A DNA stretch of 64,000 nucleotides from Platanthera guangdongensis. Taxonomy: Eukaryota; Streptophyta; Magnoliopsida; Asparagales; Orchidaceae. Positions 20,086-30,622 of the stretch are shown here, piece after piece. Positions within the stretch are counted from its first letter, which is position 1. Each line of letters begins with the position of its first letter. A program made the position numbers and the translations under genes. The stretch is taken from positions 112,424,609-112,488,608 of the forward strand of contig CM077151.1 of assembly GCA_039583875.1 (NCBI GenBank), read 5' to 3'. The notes beneath the pieces were generated by a model that had not been told where the DNA came from, ran no database searches, and saw nothing but the letters and a program-made list of their open reading frames with translations.

Positions 20086-22833
20086 TGTAAGACCCCCCTC
20101 CCGGAACACTAAACACGACACGATGGGAGTCTTATGCCCAGAACAACCGTCTTGTGGTAGCAATATCACACGGGCTAACCTGTACTACAAGATGCCTATC
20201 CTGCTGGATATAATCAATATCATTCATGTCAACCCAACCAAGAATATAAACCAGAAGTCAAATCCACCCATAAGTAAAATAGTCAAAAAGTACATCAAAT
20301 AAAAGTAGCATCAACAAGCTTCTATAACATCAGAGTACATATACAAAATGAGTCTCCCTAAGTCACATCAGTCACTGATGATAGCGATGGTACCGTCCCT
20401 TCAGGCCCTATCATCCTGGCCTGGTTGTCCTACTGCGTAACCTGTTGCTTCTCTATCTGAGTGGTTCCCTCCTAAAAAGGAAGACATAGTAACTGTTAGT
20501 CATAAAGAATAAGTGGCTTCACATCCGCTCCCCCGCCGACTCCTCGACACCGAGCGGAGAAAAGGACAAGGTACAATATACATAAGTGAGCAGTAGTACA
20601 AACAAGTGGTAAAAGGGTGAACAATATAAATATATATCAGTAGTATAATAAATGAGTAAACAATCTACTCTACTAGTTATATCATCTATAGCAGTATAAA
20701 AATATAAAAGTACAACAGAAAGTAACTCTACTTATATGAATGCCCATACATACATATAAGTTGAGGATCGACTCAACAGTAAAGTAACTCATCATATAAG
20801 AGTGCACATACAATCTTATATGATAAGGATCTTGTGTATGCAATGTAATGTAATGACATGAATGCAATGCAATGAATCACCCATGATCACACACATACAA
20901 CTGATATGTCAACACAGACTTGTAGTTCCCACTTTTTGAGCAGGTAGTTAACCTCTTAGGCATCAACCATCGTGGCCAGGTGGTGACAGTGGAGCGGGCT
21001 TCTCTAGTACTAGGCCCACATCCACACTACCAAGCCTAGGACTCTGAATGCCTCAACGCTAAGAACATAACAACGGAGCTCACATGTGTACTACTGCTCA
21101 GAAGGGGTCTCGGGTAGATGTGCACCAAGAGCCCAGCCCAACTGGCCTATCTTCGTGGCACGGAAGGTGCCTCTGTGAACAAATCACCAAAGGACCGAGG
21201 CCAATAGTCTACTAACACGAAGGGTTCCTTGGGAAGTGAGCACAGAGGACTAAGACCCAATCGTATATTTCTATCGGTTAACTCTCATCAGTGTGATGAC
21301 TGGCGAGCCTGTAGAACTACCACGCTATCCTTAACCCAGGATTACAATACCGCATATTGACTCACACTACATGCAATTTCACATCATCGTGGAACAGAAG
21401 GTGCCTCTATGGACAAACCACTAGAGATTCAAGGCCAACTATCCACTTATGTCTCTTTTCTTCATTACCAATCCAGTGTGGTCAAACACCCGCACTTACA
21501 CCCTTTCACAATCTCGTGCCTGAAGGCGCTTAAGGATTCATCATCAACACTAGTGGCTAACCACCCCATACAACATATAACACACACTACTCACCATAAG
21601 GAAACACACCACACAGTAGTGGACCATCTTATACTTTCTTATTTATCAAGCCTCCTGACATGCATCAACCTCTTCCAATTTCTTTCAAAGAATCATCCAT
21701 CCTCAACCATTATGGTTTCACGATGATAATTACATCCACATAAAGGTAGTTCTTTTACAAGCGTTACTTCTTCTCCAAAACACGCTCCATTACACAAGTT
21801 ACAGCCATGCCCAATAAAGTTCCCCATACCTTTGATTATCACATTATCATTGAGGCCAAACTCACTCAACACCTCAAAAATTGTTCTTACAATTTCCTCA
21901 CTCAACATAGCCCAAACATATCCTGACCCAAGAGTATTAAACATAATGACTTGGCTATACAACCACTTCAACCTACCATCCCCGAGTCTACAGAACTCAT
22001 ATGAAGGCGTGTAATAATCCGTTAGAAAGGTATTTCCATGGACTATAACTTTTGTATTTGGCCCGCAACCCAGTTCAGAACCTAACACATCTAAAATCAG
22101 CCTCAAAGTCTGCAGCGTTTAGAAAATAGTTTTTTGCACATTTACAAACAACAAGTTTGATCAGACTTTCCCGTAGCTATAGACATCGCATGAAGACGGA
22201 CAACCAGTCTTTGAAAAGGCCTTTCCAAGGGCAATGACTTTCGTGTTTAGTTTAAAGCCTTGATTTGGATGTATCATACCTGAAAATGACCTTGAAGGTT
22301 GATGCGTGCAGAAAACATATTTTTGCGCGCATCTTAAAGCAGAATGAACGTCATCGGTTCGTCTTCTTCCTCCAACCAAAATTCCCAAATCACATCCAGA
22401 ATTCCTCCTCGCTTAATCACCCTCAAAAGGCCAACTTTCTTCATGAAACCAAGTCCCTATCTTCACATGGAAGGAAGGAGTGGTCGAAGATATCTTATCT
22501 CTAGGACACAAGCCCTAGCATGGCCTTCTCCTAGGAAAACTTCTTCTCATGAATCAAGACTCTTTTGAGTCGCTATCTCTCCTAGGAATAACTAGAGATC
22601 TAGAACCAAGGGAGAGGGTAGGAAGCTCACCTCAGTTCTGGCATTTCCGGCCATGGATCTCGTCACTCTCCTTGGAGGCATCTTTCTCCTTGCTAATATT
22701 GTTCTTTACGGGAGGAGAGAAGGAGAAGATTTTCTTCCAGAAATCGACACCGGCAGCTTCTCTGTTTCGTCAGGCTCGACAAAGACAACTGCTCGGCAAA
22801 ATGGTAAAGAGAGGGCTAGGGTTTTCCGCATGT

Positions 22834-22844
22834 CCCTTTTTATA
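22834..22844 (-). promoter_or_regulatory. TATA box of element G LTR
   Basis: The minus strand reads TATAAAAAGGG, 881 bp into the LTR and just downstream of the hairpin array. This is typical of a U3/R boundary. Confidence 0.65.
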
Positions 22845-23016
22845 ATGAGAAATTAGGATTAACTGTTTTGCCACGTGTCGACCTGACATTTGACCTCCTA
22901 ATATTTCTTTAAATGAGTCATGTTGAAAGGCCGCAGTCCATTTAAGTCGGTTTGGCAAAATTCCCGAAAATCTGGTTCTACATTAAATAGGATCGAAAAT
23001 TTGCCAAAGACAAAAA

Positions 23017-23680
23017 ATGTTGAGTCTAGTCAACGCTATCAACGCCTATAGAGGCTTGAATAATTTAAGTCAAATGGCATCGAGAGCATTGAGTCCAGTG
23101 AACTCTCTCCACGCCTACACAGGCCAGAATAATTTAAGTCAAATGGCATTGAGAGCGTTGAGTCAAGTCAACGCTCTCAATGCCTACAGAGGCCAAAATA
23201 ATTTAATTCAAATGACGTCGAGAGCATTGTGTCCAGTCAATGCTCTTGACGCCTGTAGAGGCCAGAATAATTTAAGTCAAATGGAGTCTTGAGCGTTGAC
23301 TGCACTAAACACACTCAACGCCTAACCCGCCAGAACATTTTCTAAGATAAATGGCATTGAGTGCGTTGAATGCACTAAACGCCGCATTGAGTGCACTCAA
23401 CACCTAACCCGCCAGAATATTTTCTCAGTTAAATGGAATTGAGTGTGTTGACTGCACTCAACGCAGCATTGATTGCACTCAATGCACTCAATGCCGCATT
23501 GAGTGCACTCAATGCACTCAACGCCTAACCAGCCAGAATATTTTCTAAGTTAAATGGTGTTGAGTGTTGTCGAGCCCACTCAATGCCTAACATTCAGAAT
23601 GCTTTCTAAGTAAATTCTAATCTAGTCATTGAGTCAAGTCGACTCACTCAATGCTCCCTGAACCTCAGTCAATTTTCTTT
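23017..23680. repeat. 69-bp tandem units with long hairpins, grading into CACTCAA-rich units
   Basis: Four 69-bp units (23017-23292) each contain an inverted repeat. The best is TTGAGAGCGTTGA (23149-23161), 6-nt loop, exact complement at 23168-23180. From 23293 the units change to a form with AACGCCTAACCCGCCAGAATATTTTC and repeated CACTCAACGC/GCGTTGAGTG. An ORF at 23017-23292 is only the repeat translated. Confidence 0.9.
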
Positions 23681-23725
23681 ACTCAAAACGCATGTGAGGA
23701 GTCTGGCACGAAATGGAACGTTACA

Positions 23726-23848
23726 AATCCTATAAAAAAATAAAAGATTTTGTCCCTGAAATTAGGCTAAGGCTGTGGGGAAGTAATGCATGAAATTAAA
23801 TTAAAACAGGCTTTTAATGTTACCTTGGGGAAACAACTCCGGGTAGTG
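23726..23848 (-). pseudogene. Element G pol 3' end and PPT region
   Basis: The minus strand starts HYPELF, then a stop, then TTTCAGGGACAAAATC before the LTR, like the FRGRxS-type tail and PPT of chromoviruses. Only 123 bp precede element B. Confidence 0.6.
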
Positions 23849-24352
23849 TGTTGGATCCCTAGTTGGATTTAGGCTGGGTTCACTAAACTAGGATTATTGA
23901 CCCACCTTTTATAGCAGGATCATATCTGTGTCCTGCAGTATAGGCCATGTCCTTAGAGTCAACATTGCTTGGACCGGCCAACACACAGAGAGTGTGATAC
24001 ACAAGAACAAGACACAGCAACAACATTCAAAACTCTCTGTGTGCAGAAAGAAAATCTGGTCTTCACCCTAACACTGTTGAGGAAGAAGAAGAACACACAT
24101 CCAAATCAAGAGTCTTCTTCATTCTTCACTCTAGGATTCTTCAAGAACAACAAATCTTCATCAGTCAAGAAGTTCCTGGATCATCTCTGGTCAAAACTAA
24201 AGAAAGAAGACCTACTCACCCTGAAGCAAAGCTCCAATCTTCCTGAACAACTCTATAACTCAGGGGGAGCTTTTATAACAGCAAAGATCCACTAGTCTTC
24301 TCAGTTGTATTTGAGAAAGAGAAGACACCATAACTCTCTCTCACCCCCTCAT

Positions 24353-24360
24353 TATATAAA
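24353..24360 (+). promoter_or_regulatory. TATA box of element B LTR
   Basis: TATATAAA followed by GGG, 505 bp into the LTR, after a CT-rich stretch. The aligned site in E's LTR is degenerate (TGTAAAGGG). Confidence 0.7.
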
Positions 24361-24403
24361 GGGTTCTTTAACTTCCTTCAAAAGTTATTCCTTGGTTGCA
24401 AGT

Positions 24404-24478
24404 CACCTGATCAAAAGACTTGGGTTAGTTTTTGAGCATCTGATCAAAAGCTCATTGGTGGCAGTCACCTGATCAAAA
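24404..24478. repeat. CACCTGATCAAAA repeats in LTR leader
   Basis: Exact copies lie at 24404-24416 and 24466-24478, with a near copy CATCTGATCAAAA at 24437-24449. The palindrome TGATCA overlaps CACCTG. They lie downstream of the TATA box, so would be transcribed. E's LTR has the same motif in reverse at 42211 and 42275. Confidence 0.75.
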
Positions 24479-24741
24479 CCTGTTAGTGGATTTCTACCAG
24501 GGTGGTAGAAGAGTGGATATACCCAGGTTGGGGAACCACTATAAAAATTCTTGTGTTGTCTTGTTGCCCTCTTTCCTTTTTGTTCTTGTTGTGCCTGTGT
24601 TAGTTAGCTTAATTCTTACTGTGCTTGTCGTAGATTAGTGTATCTTAGGATTTCACTTTTATTTACAACAAATTGGTATCATATAGCTGCCCTATTCTGA
24701 AGTATTTTTATTTACAGCAAAAAGTTTTAAAGGTATCAAAG

Positions 24742-24803
24742 ATACTCTATTCACCCACACCACCCCCCCCCCCCACCCCCCCCCCCCACCCCCTGTAGAG
24801 TAT
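24742..24803. repeat. Poly-C tract inside ATACTCTA/TAGAGTAT hairpin
   Basis: Perfect 8-bp inverted repeats at 24742-24749 and 24796-24803 enclose a C-rich run interrupted by A. Element E has the same stem around a 21-base G run (41922-41967 on plus). Confidence 0.85.
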
Positions 24804-24828
24804 TTCAGGTCTAACCCTCACTTTCAAT

Positions 24829-24840
24829 TAGTATCAGAGG
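24829..24840 (+). promoter_or_regulatory. Element B primer binding site (initiator tRNA-Met type)
   Basis: TAGTATCAGAGG is close to the usual TGGTATCAGAGC of plant copia elements, with changes at the second and last positions. Confidence 0.65.
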
Positions 24841-24931
24841 AGTGTTTCTTTGGTTGTACAAGTTAACCCTTGAACAAAAAGATCATGTGTCAGATCTGAA
24901 CTTTTATTTCTCTTAGGATTAAATTCAAAGC

Positions 24932-26501
24932 ATGGCACAGAACAAGAACTATGCAAACACTAGACCTCCAGTGTGCAACTTAATTAAGTTTACCATCTAG
25001 AAGGCAAGAATTAAATTATATATGAATTCCATTCATGAGGACATCTACAACTCTATTTTGATAGGTCCTCCTCAATCAACTGCCTCTACATCTAAAGCAA
25101 CCTCAAGCATACATGTTGTTCCACCACCTGAGTGGACAAATGTACAGAAGAAGGCCAATATTGCTGATGCAAAGGCCATGAATATTCTGGCTCAGACTAT
25201 GTCTGATGATATTTTCCAGAAGGTGGCTGAATGCACATCAGCCAAGGCTATTTGGGATCTCTCAACCAAATGGTGGCTGGCTCTGTTGATGAGAGGAAAG
25301 ACAGCAGATCAAATCTCATATTCCAGTATGAGAGCTTCAAGAAGGATGAGTCAGAATCTGTTGCTGACATGTACAAAAGACTGAGCTCAATAATCAATGA
25401 GCAGAAGACCTTAGATAAGGACATCACCCTTACTAAATTAAATGATAAAATCCTCATGTGCTTCCCAAGCTCATGGGATTCAAGGATCTGGCCAATCAAG
25501 AAGGTCGGGAGCTTAAATGAGATTTCCACAGAATCTCTATTGGGAAAGCTCAAGTCTTATGAGCAGCTAATAACGTCCAGAGAGGCTGCGGAACAAAGGA
25601 CTCCTACACCAGCAAGAAAGGAGCACAACTTACCATTCAAGGCTGCTGAAGATACTGATGTTTCAATAGTAAATAAAGAATTGATGAGTCTCCTTGCCAA
25701 GAGATTTTACAAAATGGCAAGAAAGGACTTTAGAAGAAAATTATCCAGGCAGGATGATAAGACAAGGTATGATAAAACACCTACTAAGGAAGTAGTATGT
25801 TTTGGGTACAGGAAACCTGGACACTTTATGTCAGAGTGTCTTGAGAAGCAGAAGAAAGAAAGAAGAAGAGAGAAGGACTTCAGAAGACAACAAAGTAGCA
25901 GGCCTTCCTCCAGCAAATACAAAATGAAGGAGAAGGGCTTTGTTGATGATACCTGGAGTGGGACAGATGATGAATCCACATCTTCCAGTTCTAGTGAAGA
26001 GGAAGAAGAGGCAAGGGCCAAGGAAGTCTGCCTCATGGTCATCAATGCCTCCAGCAGTCAATCAGATGATGAAGAATCTGATAATTAAGGAGCTTCAGAA
26101 TCAGAAGCTGATCAGGTACTTTCATCGTTTGATTATAATCTGATAGTTTGAAAATTGAATTTAAAACTATGTGCGTTGATTTAAATAACTCTGAAGAGGA
26201 AATCAAAACACTTAGGAAAAGACTGACCAATCAAGAAAATCTGATTTTTGAAAACACTAAGTTAAAATTTGAACTAACACTAGCTAATGAACAAATTATA
26301 TCTTTAAAAACACAGCTATGTGAGGCTAAGCAACTTGAGGAATCTCTCAATGGGAGAAGCCTTAAGCTGACGGACATCACAAGCACAGTCAATGCCAGAC
26401 TGAATGGTAAACTTGGCTTGGGTACATCATCAAGTTTACCCCCCATACACAAGAAGAACATATTATCCACACCAATAAAATTTATTTCTGAAAAGTGGTA
26501 A
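24932..26501 (+). pseudogene. Element B gag
   Basis: The start is ATG at 24932 (MAQNKNYANTRPPV). An in-frame TAG follows at FTI*KARIKLYM, where a Trp is usual. Capsid motifs AKAMNILAQTMSDDIFQKV and ESVADMYKRLSSIINEQ lie in two frames, with a frameshift near 25260. The zinc knuckle reads CFGYRKPGHFMSEC, with the second Cys replaced by Tyr. A Ser/Glu-rich acidic tail ends in a stop at 26088. A coiled-coil segment (26148-26501, NSEEEIKTLRKRLTNQ) then continues in another frame. Gag would form the particle; this copy cannot. Confidence 0.85.
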
Positions 26502-26604
26502 AGAAAAAGTATATAATAACAATCCTAATCCAACTGAAATTACACACAAAAATAAGAAAAGAAGAAAGAATAAGAAAAATAACAACCAGAACAATGTTCA
26601 GTAG

Positions 26605-26860
26605 TTTTCATCGAACTCCGATCGACGAAACATGTACAGTTCGTCGAACTCAAGTCGATGAACTTAGAATACAGATCTATATTATAATAGTTCGTTGAAC
26701 TACGATCGACGAAACCAGTATGGTTCGTCGACCAGAGATCGACAATTTTAGGGTTCAGAAAATGACTTTTATCATTCTCTGAATGGAGTTCGACGAACTT
26801 AATCCAATTCGTCGAACTCAGGTCGACAGACATACCAAAATTCGTCGAACGCAGATCAAA
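26605..26860. repeat. TCGACGA-type inverted-repeat array, gag/pol junction of B
   Basis: About six copies pair TTCGTCGAAC with GATCGACGAA or close variants, joined by 5-8 nt such as TCCGA or TCAGG. Spacing is irregular, 25-60 bp. In E the matching place (63580-63760) is translated. Confidence 0.85.
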
Positions 26861-27080
26861 TTAACAGAAACTTAAATTCTTCTAAAGCTTATAACCAACC
26901 TAGGGAGAATATCAAACCATTCACCAAATGGATAATCCCTCCCATAAGATTTCACCCCTTAGGATACAAAAGCCAACCTGAGTGCTCTTACATTTTCACC
27001 TTTTCTTATGTAAAGAAATAAGGACCCAAGGTAACCTGGGTCAAGAACAACTAATTGTTTCCTTTGCAGGTAAAAAGTTG

Positions 27081-28634
27081 TCCAGCTGTTAGTCAAAAAT
27101 GGTATCTGGACAGTGGATGCTCTAAGCATATGACTGGCAGCAAGGACAACTTAAATAACTAAAAGTCCAAGTTGGGACCAAAGGTGATCTTTGGTGATTC
27201 AAATTGTGGCCAGTCTGAAGGCTTTGGAGAAGTAAAGATTGGGGGAGTCACTTTCAAAAAGGTGACATATGTAAGTGGACTCAAGCATAACCTTATCTCC
27301 ATAAGTCAACTATGTGATGAAGGTTATCAGTTACATTTTAACTCTAAATCTTATATTATTTCTAATAAAGAAAAACAAACTGTTTTAATTGGAAATAGAC
27401 AAGGTAATATATATAGCTGATTTTCATTCTGCAACTTCAGATATCTGCTTACTTAATATTATTTGCAATCAAAATGATCTATGACATAAAAGACTAGGAC
27501 ATGTTAATATGAAAAACATTGCTAGGCTATCTAAAGACAACCTTGTGAGAGGTTTGCCTTCGAGTCCCTACAAGAAGGAAGGTCTCTACAGGGCTTGTCA
27601 ACAAGGCAAACAAACTAAATCTACTTTTAAATCATTTAATAAGAGTGATTCACCTAGGATCTTGTACTTGCTACACATGGACCTTTTTGTTCATATTGAT
27701 GTACAAAGCCTAGGAGGGAAATCTTATACTCTAGTTATTGTAGATGACTTCTCAAGATTCACTTCGGTGTTCTTTTTGAGATCTAAGTCAGATACATTCA
27801 AAGTTCTTATAGATTTTCTCAAGACCATACAGATTGAGTACTCATGTTGCATTGATCAGAATTGATCATGGTACAGAGTTTAAGACTCTTCTTATGCATG
27901 AGTTCTGTGAGAAGGAAGGTTTCAGACATTACTTCTCAGCTCCTAGAACTCCTCAACAAAATGAGGTAGCTAAAAGGAAGAATAGAACCTTAATTGAAGC
28001 TACAGGAACATTACTTGCAGATGCTTACATGCCCCTATCCTTTTGGGCAGAGGTTGTAAGCACAACAAACTATGTACTGAACAGGAGTTTAATATATAAA
28101 CTTAAGAATAATACTCCCTATGAATTGCTTAAAGGGAAGAAACCTGAAATCACCTATTTTAAAGTATTTGGTTGCATATGTTATATTCATAATAATAACA
28201 AGAACTATATTAGAAAGTTTGAAGCTAAAGCTGAAGAGGGAATTTTTCTAGAATATTCCCAAGTCAGCAAAGCTTATAGGGTGTTTAATAAATATTCTTT
28301 AAAAATTGAGGAATCAATACATGTGACTTTTAATGGGGCTAACATGTCTTATAAGGAGAAAGAAATTTCTACCAATAGCACTTTGCAGGTACCTCACTTG
28401 TGTGAGAAATTGGGTGAGTTAAACCTTCCACAAGAGGTTATATCACCTCCTACTCCACAAGCTGATGAAGACAGTGAAGAAGAACTTATGGAAGAGGTTG
28501 AACTTCATTTAAAGGCAGACATTATTCCACAAGAGGAATTAACTCCAAATGTTGTTGCTGAACCAACTCTACTCACTTATTTTGTCACACTAAGGGATCA
28601 CCCTAGATCTCAAGTGATTGGGACATGTCAGTAG
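27081..28634 (+). pseudogene. Element B protease and integrase
   Basis: Protease site WYLDSGCSKHMTG near 27100, then a stop, then GPKVIFGDSNCGQ and GLKHNLISISQLCDEGY. Integrase zinc region HKRLGHVNMKNIARL with C..C in RACQQGKQ; core Asp in IVDDFSRFTSVFF and IDHGTEFKTLL. The block usually reading GVAERKNR is EVAKRKNR (about 27965), so the catalytic Glu is a Lys. FWAEVVSTTNYVLNRS and YKVFGCICYIHN-type blocks complete it. Three frames are used. Confidence 0.85.
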
Positions 28635-30084
28635 GTGTACAGATAAGACATTAACTCAACCAAGATGTTATGCATGTCTGTTTCCTCTCTCAAATTGAGC
28701 CTCAATCCATAAACGATGTTGAGCAAGATCCCCACTGGATCATTGCAATGCTAGAGGAACTCAATCAATTTGAGAGATGAAGGATTTGGGATTTAGTTCC
28801 AAGACCCAAAGACTATCCAGTCATTGGAACTAAATGGGTATATAGAAATAAGCTAGATGCCTAAGGTGTAATTTTGAGAAACAAGACTAGGCTTGTTGCT
28901 CAAGGTTATAGGCAAGAAGAAGGAATAGACTATGACCAAACTTTTGCACCAGTTGCAAGGTTAGAAGCAATCAGGATCTTCCTTGCTTATGCTGCCTACA
29001 AAAAGTTTAAAGTTTATCAGATGGATGTCAAGAGTGCCTTTCTAAATGGAGTACTTAAACAAGAGTTTTATGTTGAACAACCTCCAAGTTTTATCTCTCC
29101 AACTTATCCTTCATATGTCTTTAGATTGTATAAAGTTCTTTATGGTTTAAAGCAAGCTCCAAGAGCTTGGTATGAGACCTTACCTAGCTTTCTGATAGAC
29201 CATAAATTTACTAGAGGCATTGTAGATAGGACATTATTCACTAGGCAACATAACGATCAAATCTTGTTGGTATAAATTTATGTAGATGATATTATATTGG
29301 TGTCTATTGATTCCAAACTATGCAAGAGGTTCTCTGACCTCATGCATTCAAAGTTTGAAATGAGTAGCATGGGTGAGCTCTCCTACTTCCTTAGTCTCCA
29401 AGTGAAGCAGCTGTCTGAAGGCATCTTCATATCCCAGACTAAGTATGCTAAAGAGCTTATTTTAAAGTTTGGGATTGTTGATGGCTCTGCAAAGAAAACA
29501 CCCATGGCCACTAATGCTGTAATAGATTCTTATGAATATGGGAAACCCGTTGATCAGAAATTATATAGGGGTATTGTTGGGTCCCTACTATACCTTATAA
29601 CTAGTAGACCTGACATAATGTTTGATACTTGTCTTTATGCTAGGTTCCAAGTGAACCCTAAATAATCTCATCTAGTTGTCCTAAAAAGAATTTTGAGATA
29701 TATAAAGAGTTGTCCTAGTCTAGGACTCTAGTATCCTGTTGAGTCAGAATTTGAGTTAACTGGATACTCAGATGCTGACTTTACTGGATGCAGGGTAGAC
29801 AGAAAAAGTACCTCTGAGATATGCCAGTTCCTTGATATGAGATTAGTGTCTTGGTTCTGCAAGAAACAGTCATCTATGTCTACATCAACTGCTGAAGCAG
29901 AATATGTTGCAGCTGGCAGTTGCTGTTCCCAGATGCTGTGGATTCAAAACCAACTCCTGGACTATGGGTTCAACTTAAATAATTCAACTCTCTTATGTGA
30001 TAACATAAGCGCTATCTCCATAGCACAAAATCCAGTACATCACAGTAGGAGTAAGCATATAGACATTAGGCATCATTTCATTTG
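28635..30084 (+). pseudogene. Element B reverse transcriptase and RNase H
   Basis: RT blocks: IGTKWVYRNKL-type near 28820, then [46 protein letters not shown] and YVDD intact at 29279-29290, two codons after an in-frame TAA. The later part has GELSYFLSLQVKQ, KYAKELILKFG, GSLLYLITSRPDIMF. RNase H (29760-30084) shows GYSDADFTG, TSTAEAEYVAAGSCC, LLCDNISAISIAQNPVHH, KHIDIRHHFI. At least five stops or shifts. Confidence 0.85.
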
Positions 30085-30235
30085 AGAGTGTGTAGACAAA
30101 AAAAAATTTAAACTTGTCTAAATCTACACTGATTTACAAAGAGCAGATATTTTCACCAAACCACTGGATGAAAGAAATCACTTGTTCTATATAAATTAGC
30201 TTGGAATGATAAATGGAGAAGCTTTAATTTAATTT

Positions 30236-30500
30236 CTGTCTATGGTCGATGAATTTTTCAGAGTTCGTCGAAGGGAGATCGACGAACTGGGAAAAGTTCT
30301 ATAGATATTCGTCGAACGGAGATCGACGAACTCTCTGTGAGTGAAGTTATTTTCATCGAACGGAAATCGACGAATCTGCTTCAGAAAATTTTCATCGAAC
30401 GGAGCTCGATGAAATATTTTCAAATATTCAGACTAAGATCGACGAATTTTTTAACTACAGAATATTTCGTCGACCTCAGATCGAAGAATTCCTCATTTTT
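30236..30500. repeat. TCGACGA-type array between RNase H and ORF3 of B
   Basis: Seven or so copies of TTCGTCGAA..GATCGACGAA with spacers GGGA, CGGA, CGGAG and variants. No ORF crosses it convincingly. Same position as 59870-60115 in E. Confidence 0.85.
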
Positions 30501-30595
30501 CGTTGAATGGAGTTTATCGATTCATATTCCGAAAAATCATATATCTAGGTTTTTCTTAGACCTCCGTCCCTCGCTTTCAGTTCCATTGCACTTGA

Positions 30596-30614
30596 TCTCT
30601 CTTGTTTGTTGCAG
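30596..30614 (+). promoter_or_regulatory. Splice acceptor before ORF3 of B
   Basis: TCTCTTGTTTGTTGCAG ends at 30614, 8 bases before the ATG at 30623. The same arrangement precedes ORF3 in element E. It suggests ORF3 is expressed from a spliced subgenomic RNA. Confidence 0.6.
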
Positions 30615-30622
30615 GCGCACTC

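Larger units (their letters stand above)
20086..23725 (-). repeat. Element G 3' LTR (3.6 kb)
   Basis: Plus-strand ends are TGTAAGACC and ..CGTTACA. The interior holds no gene. Internal duplications include 21152-21205 with 21383-21437 (CGTGG..GAAGGTGCCTCT blocks) and a repeated pair around 22010-22110 and 22190-22310. The U3 part (23725-22850) carries the 69-bp hairpin array. Confidence 0.7.
20086..23848 (-). mobile_element. Element G: 3' LTR and pol end of a chromovirus-like gypsy element
   Basis: On the minus strand a short pol tail (23848-23726) runs into an LTR that starts TGTAACGTTCC and ends GGGGGTCTTACA. The pol tail begins with HYPELF, like the end of the chromodomain in Tekay/Del chromoviruses. 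A purine-rich stretch follows up to the LTR. The rest of G lies beyond element B, outside the window. Confidence 0.7.
23849..24820 (+). repeat. Element B 5' LTR (about 970 bp)
   Basis: It begins TGTTGGATCC, the same as 33721. The 3' end is set just before the PBS and is uncertain by several bases because the other LTR is truncated. It contains the TATA box, CACCTGATCAAAA repeats and a poly-C hairpin. Confidence 0.8.

Noticed and set aside
23017..23292. 91-residue repetitive ORF
   Set aside because: Produced by four 69-bp tandem units; the unit length is a multiple of three by chance.
20086..23725. Solo LTR in plus orientation
   Set aside because: No TSD pairs the two flanks, and the right flank reads as the pol end and purine tract of a minus-strand chromovirus. 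A 3' LTR with the rest beyond element B fits better.
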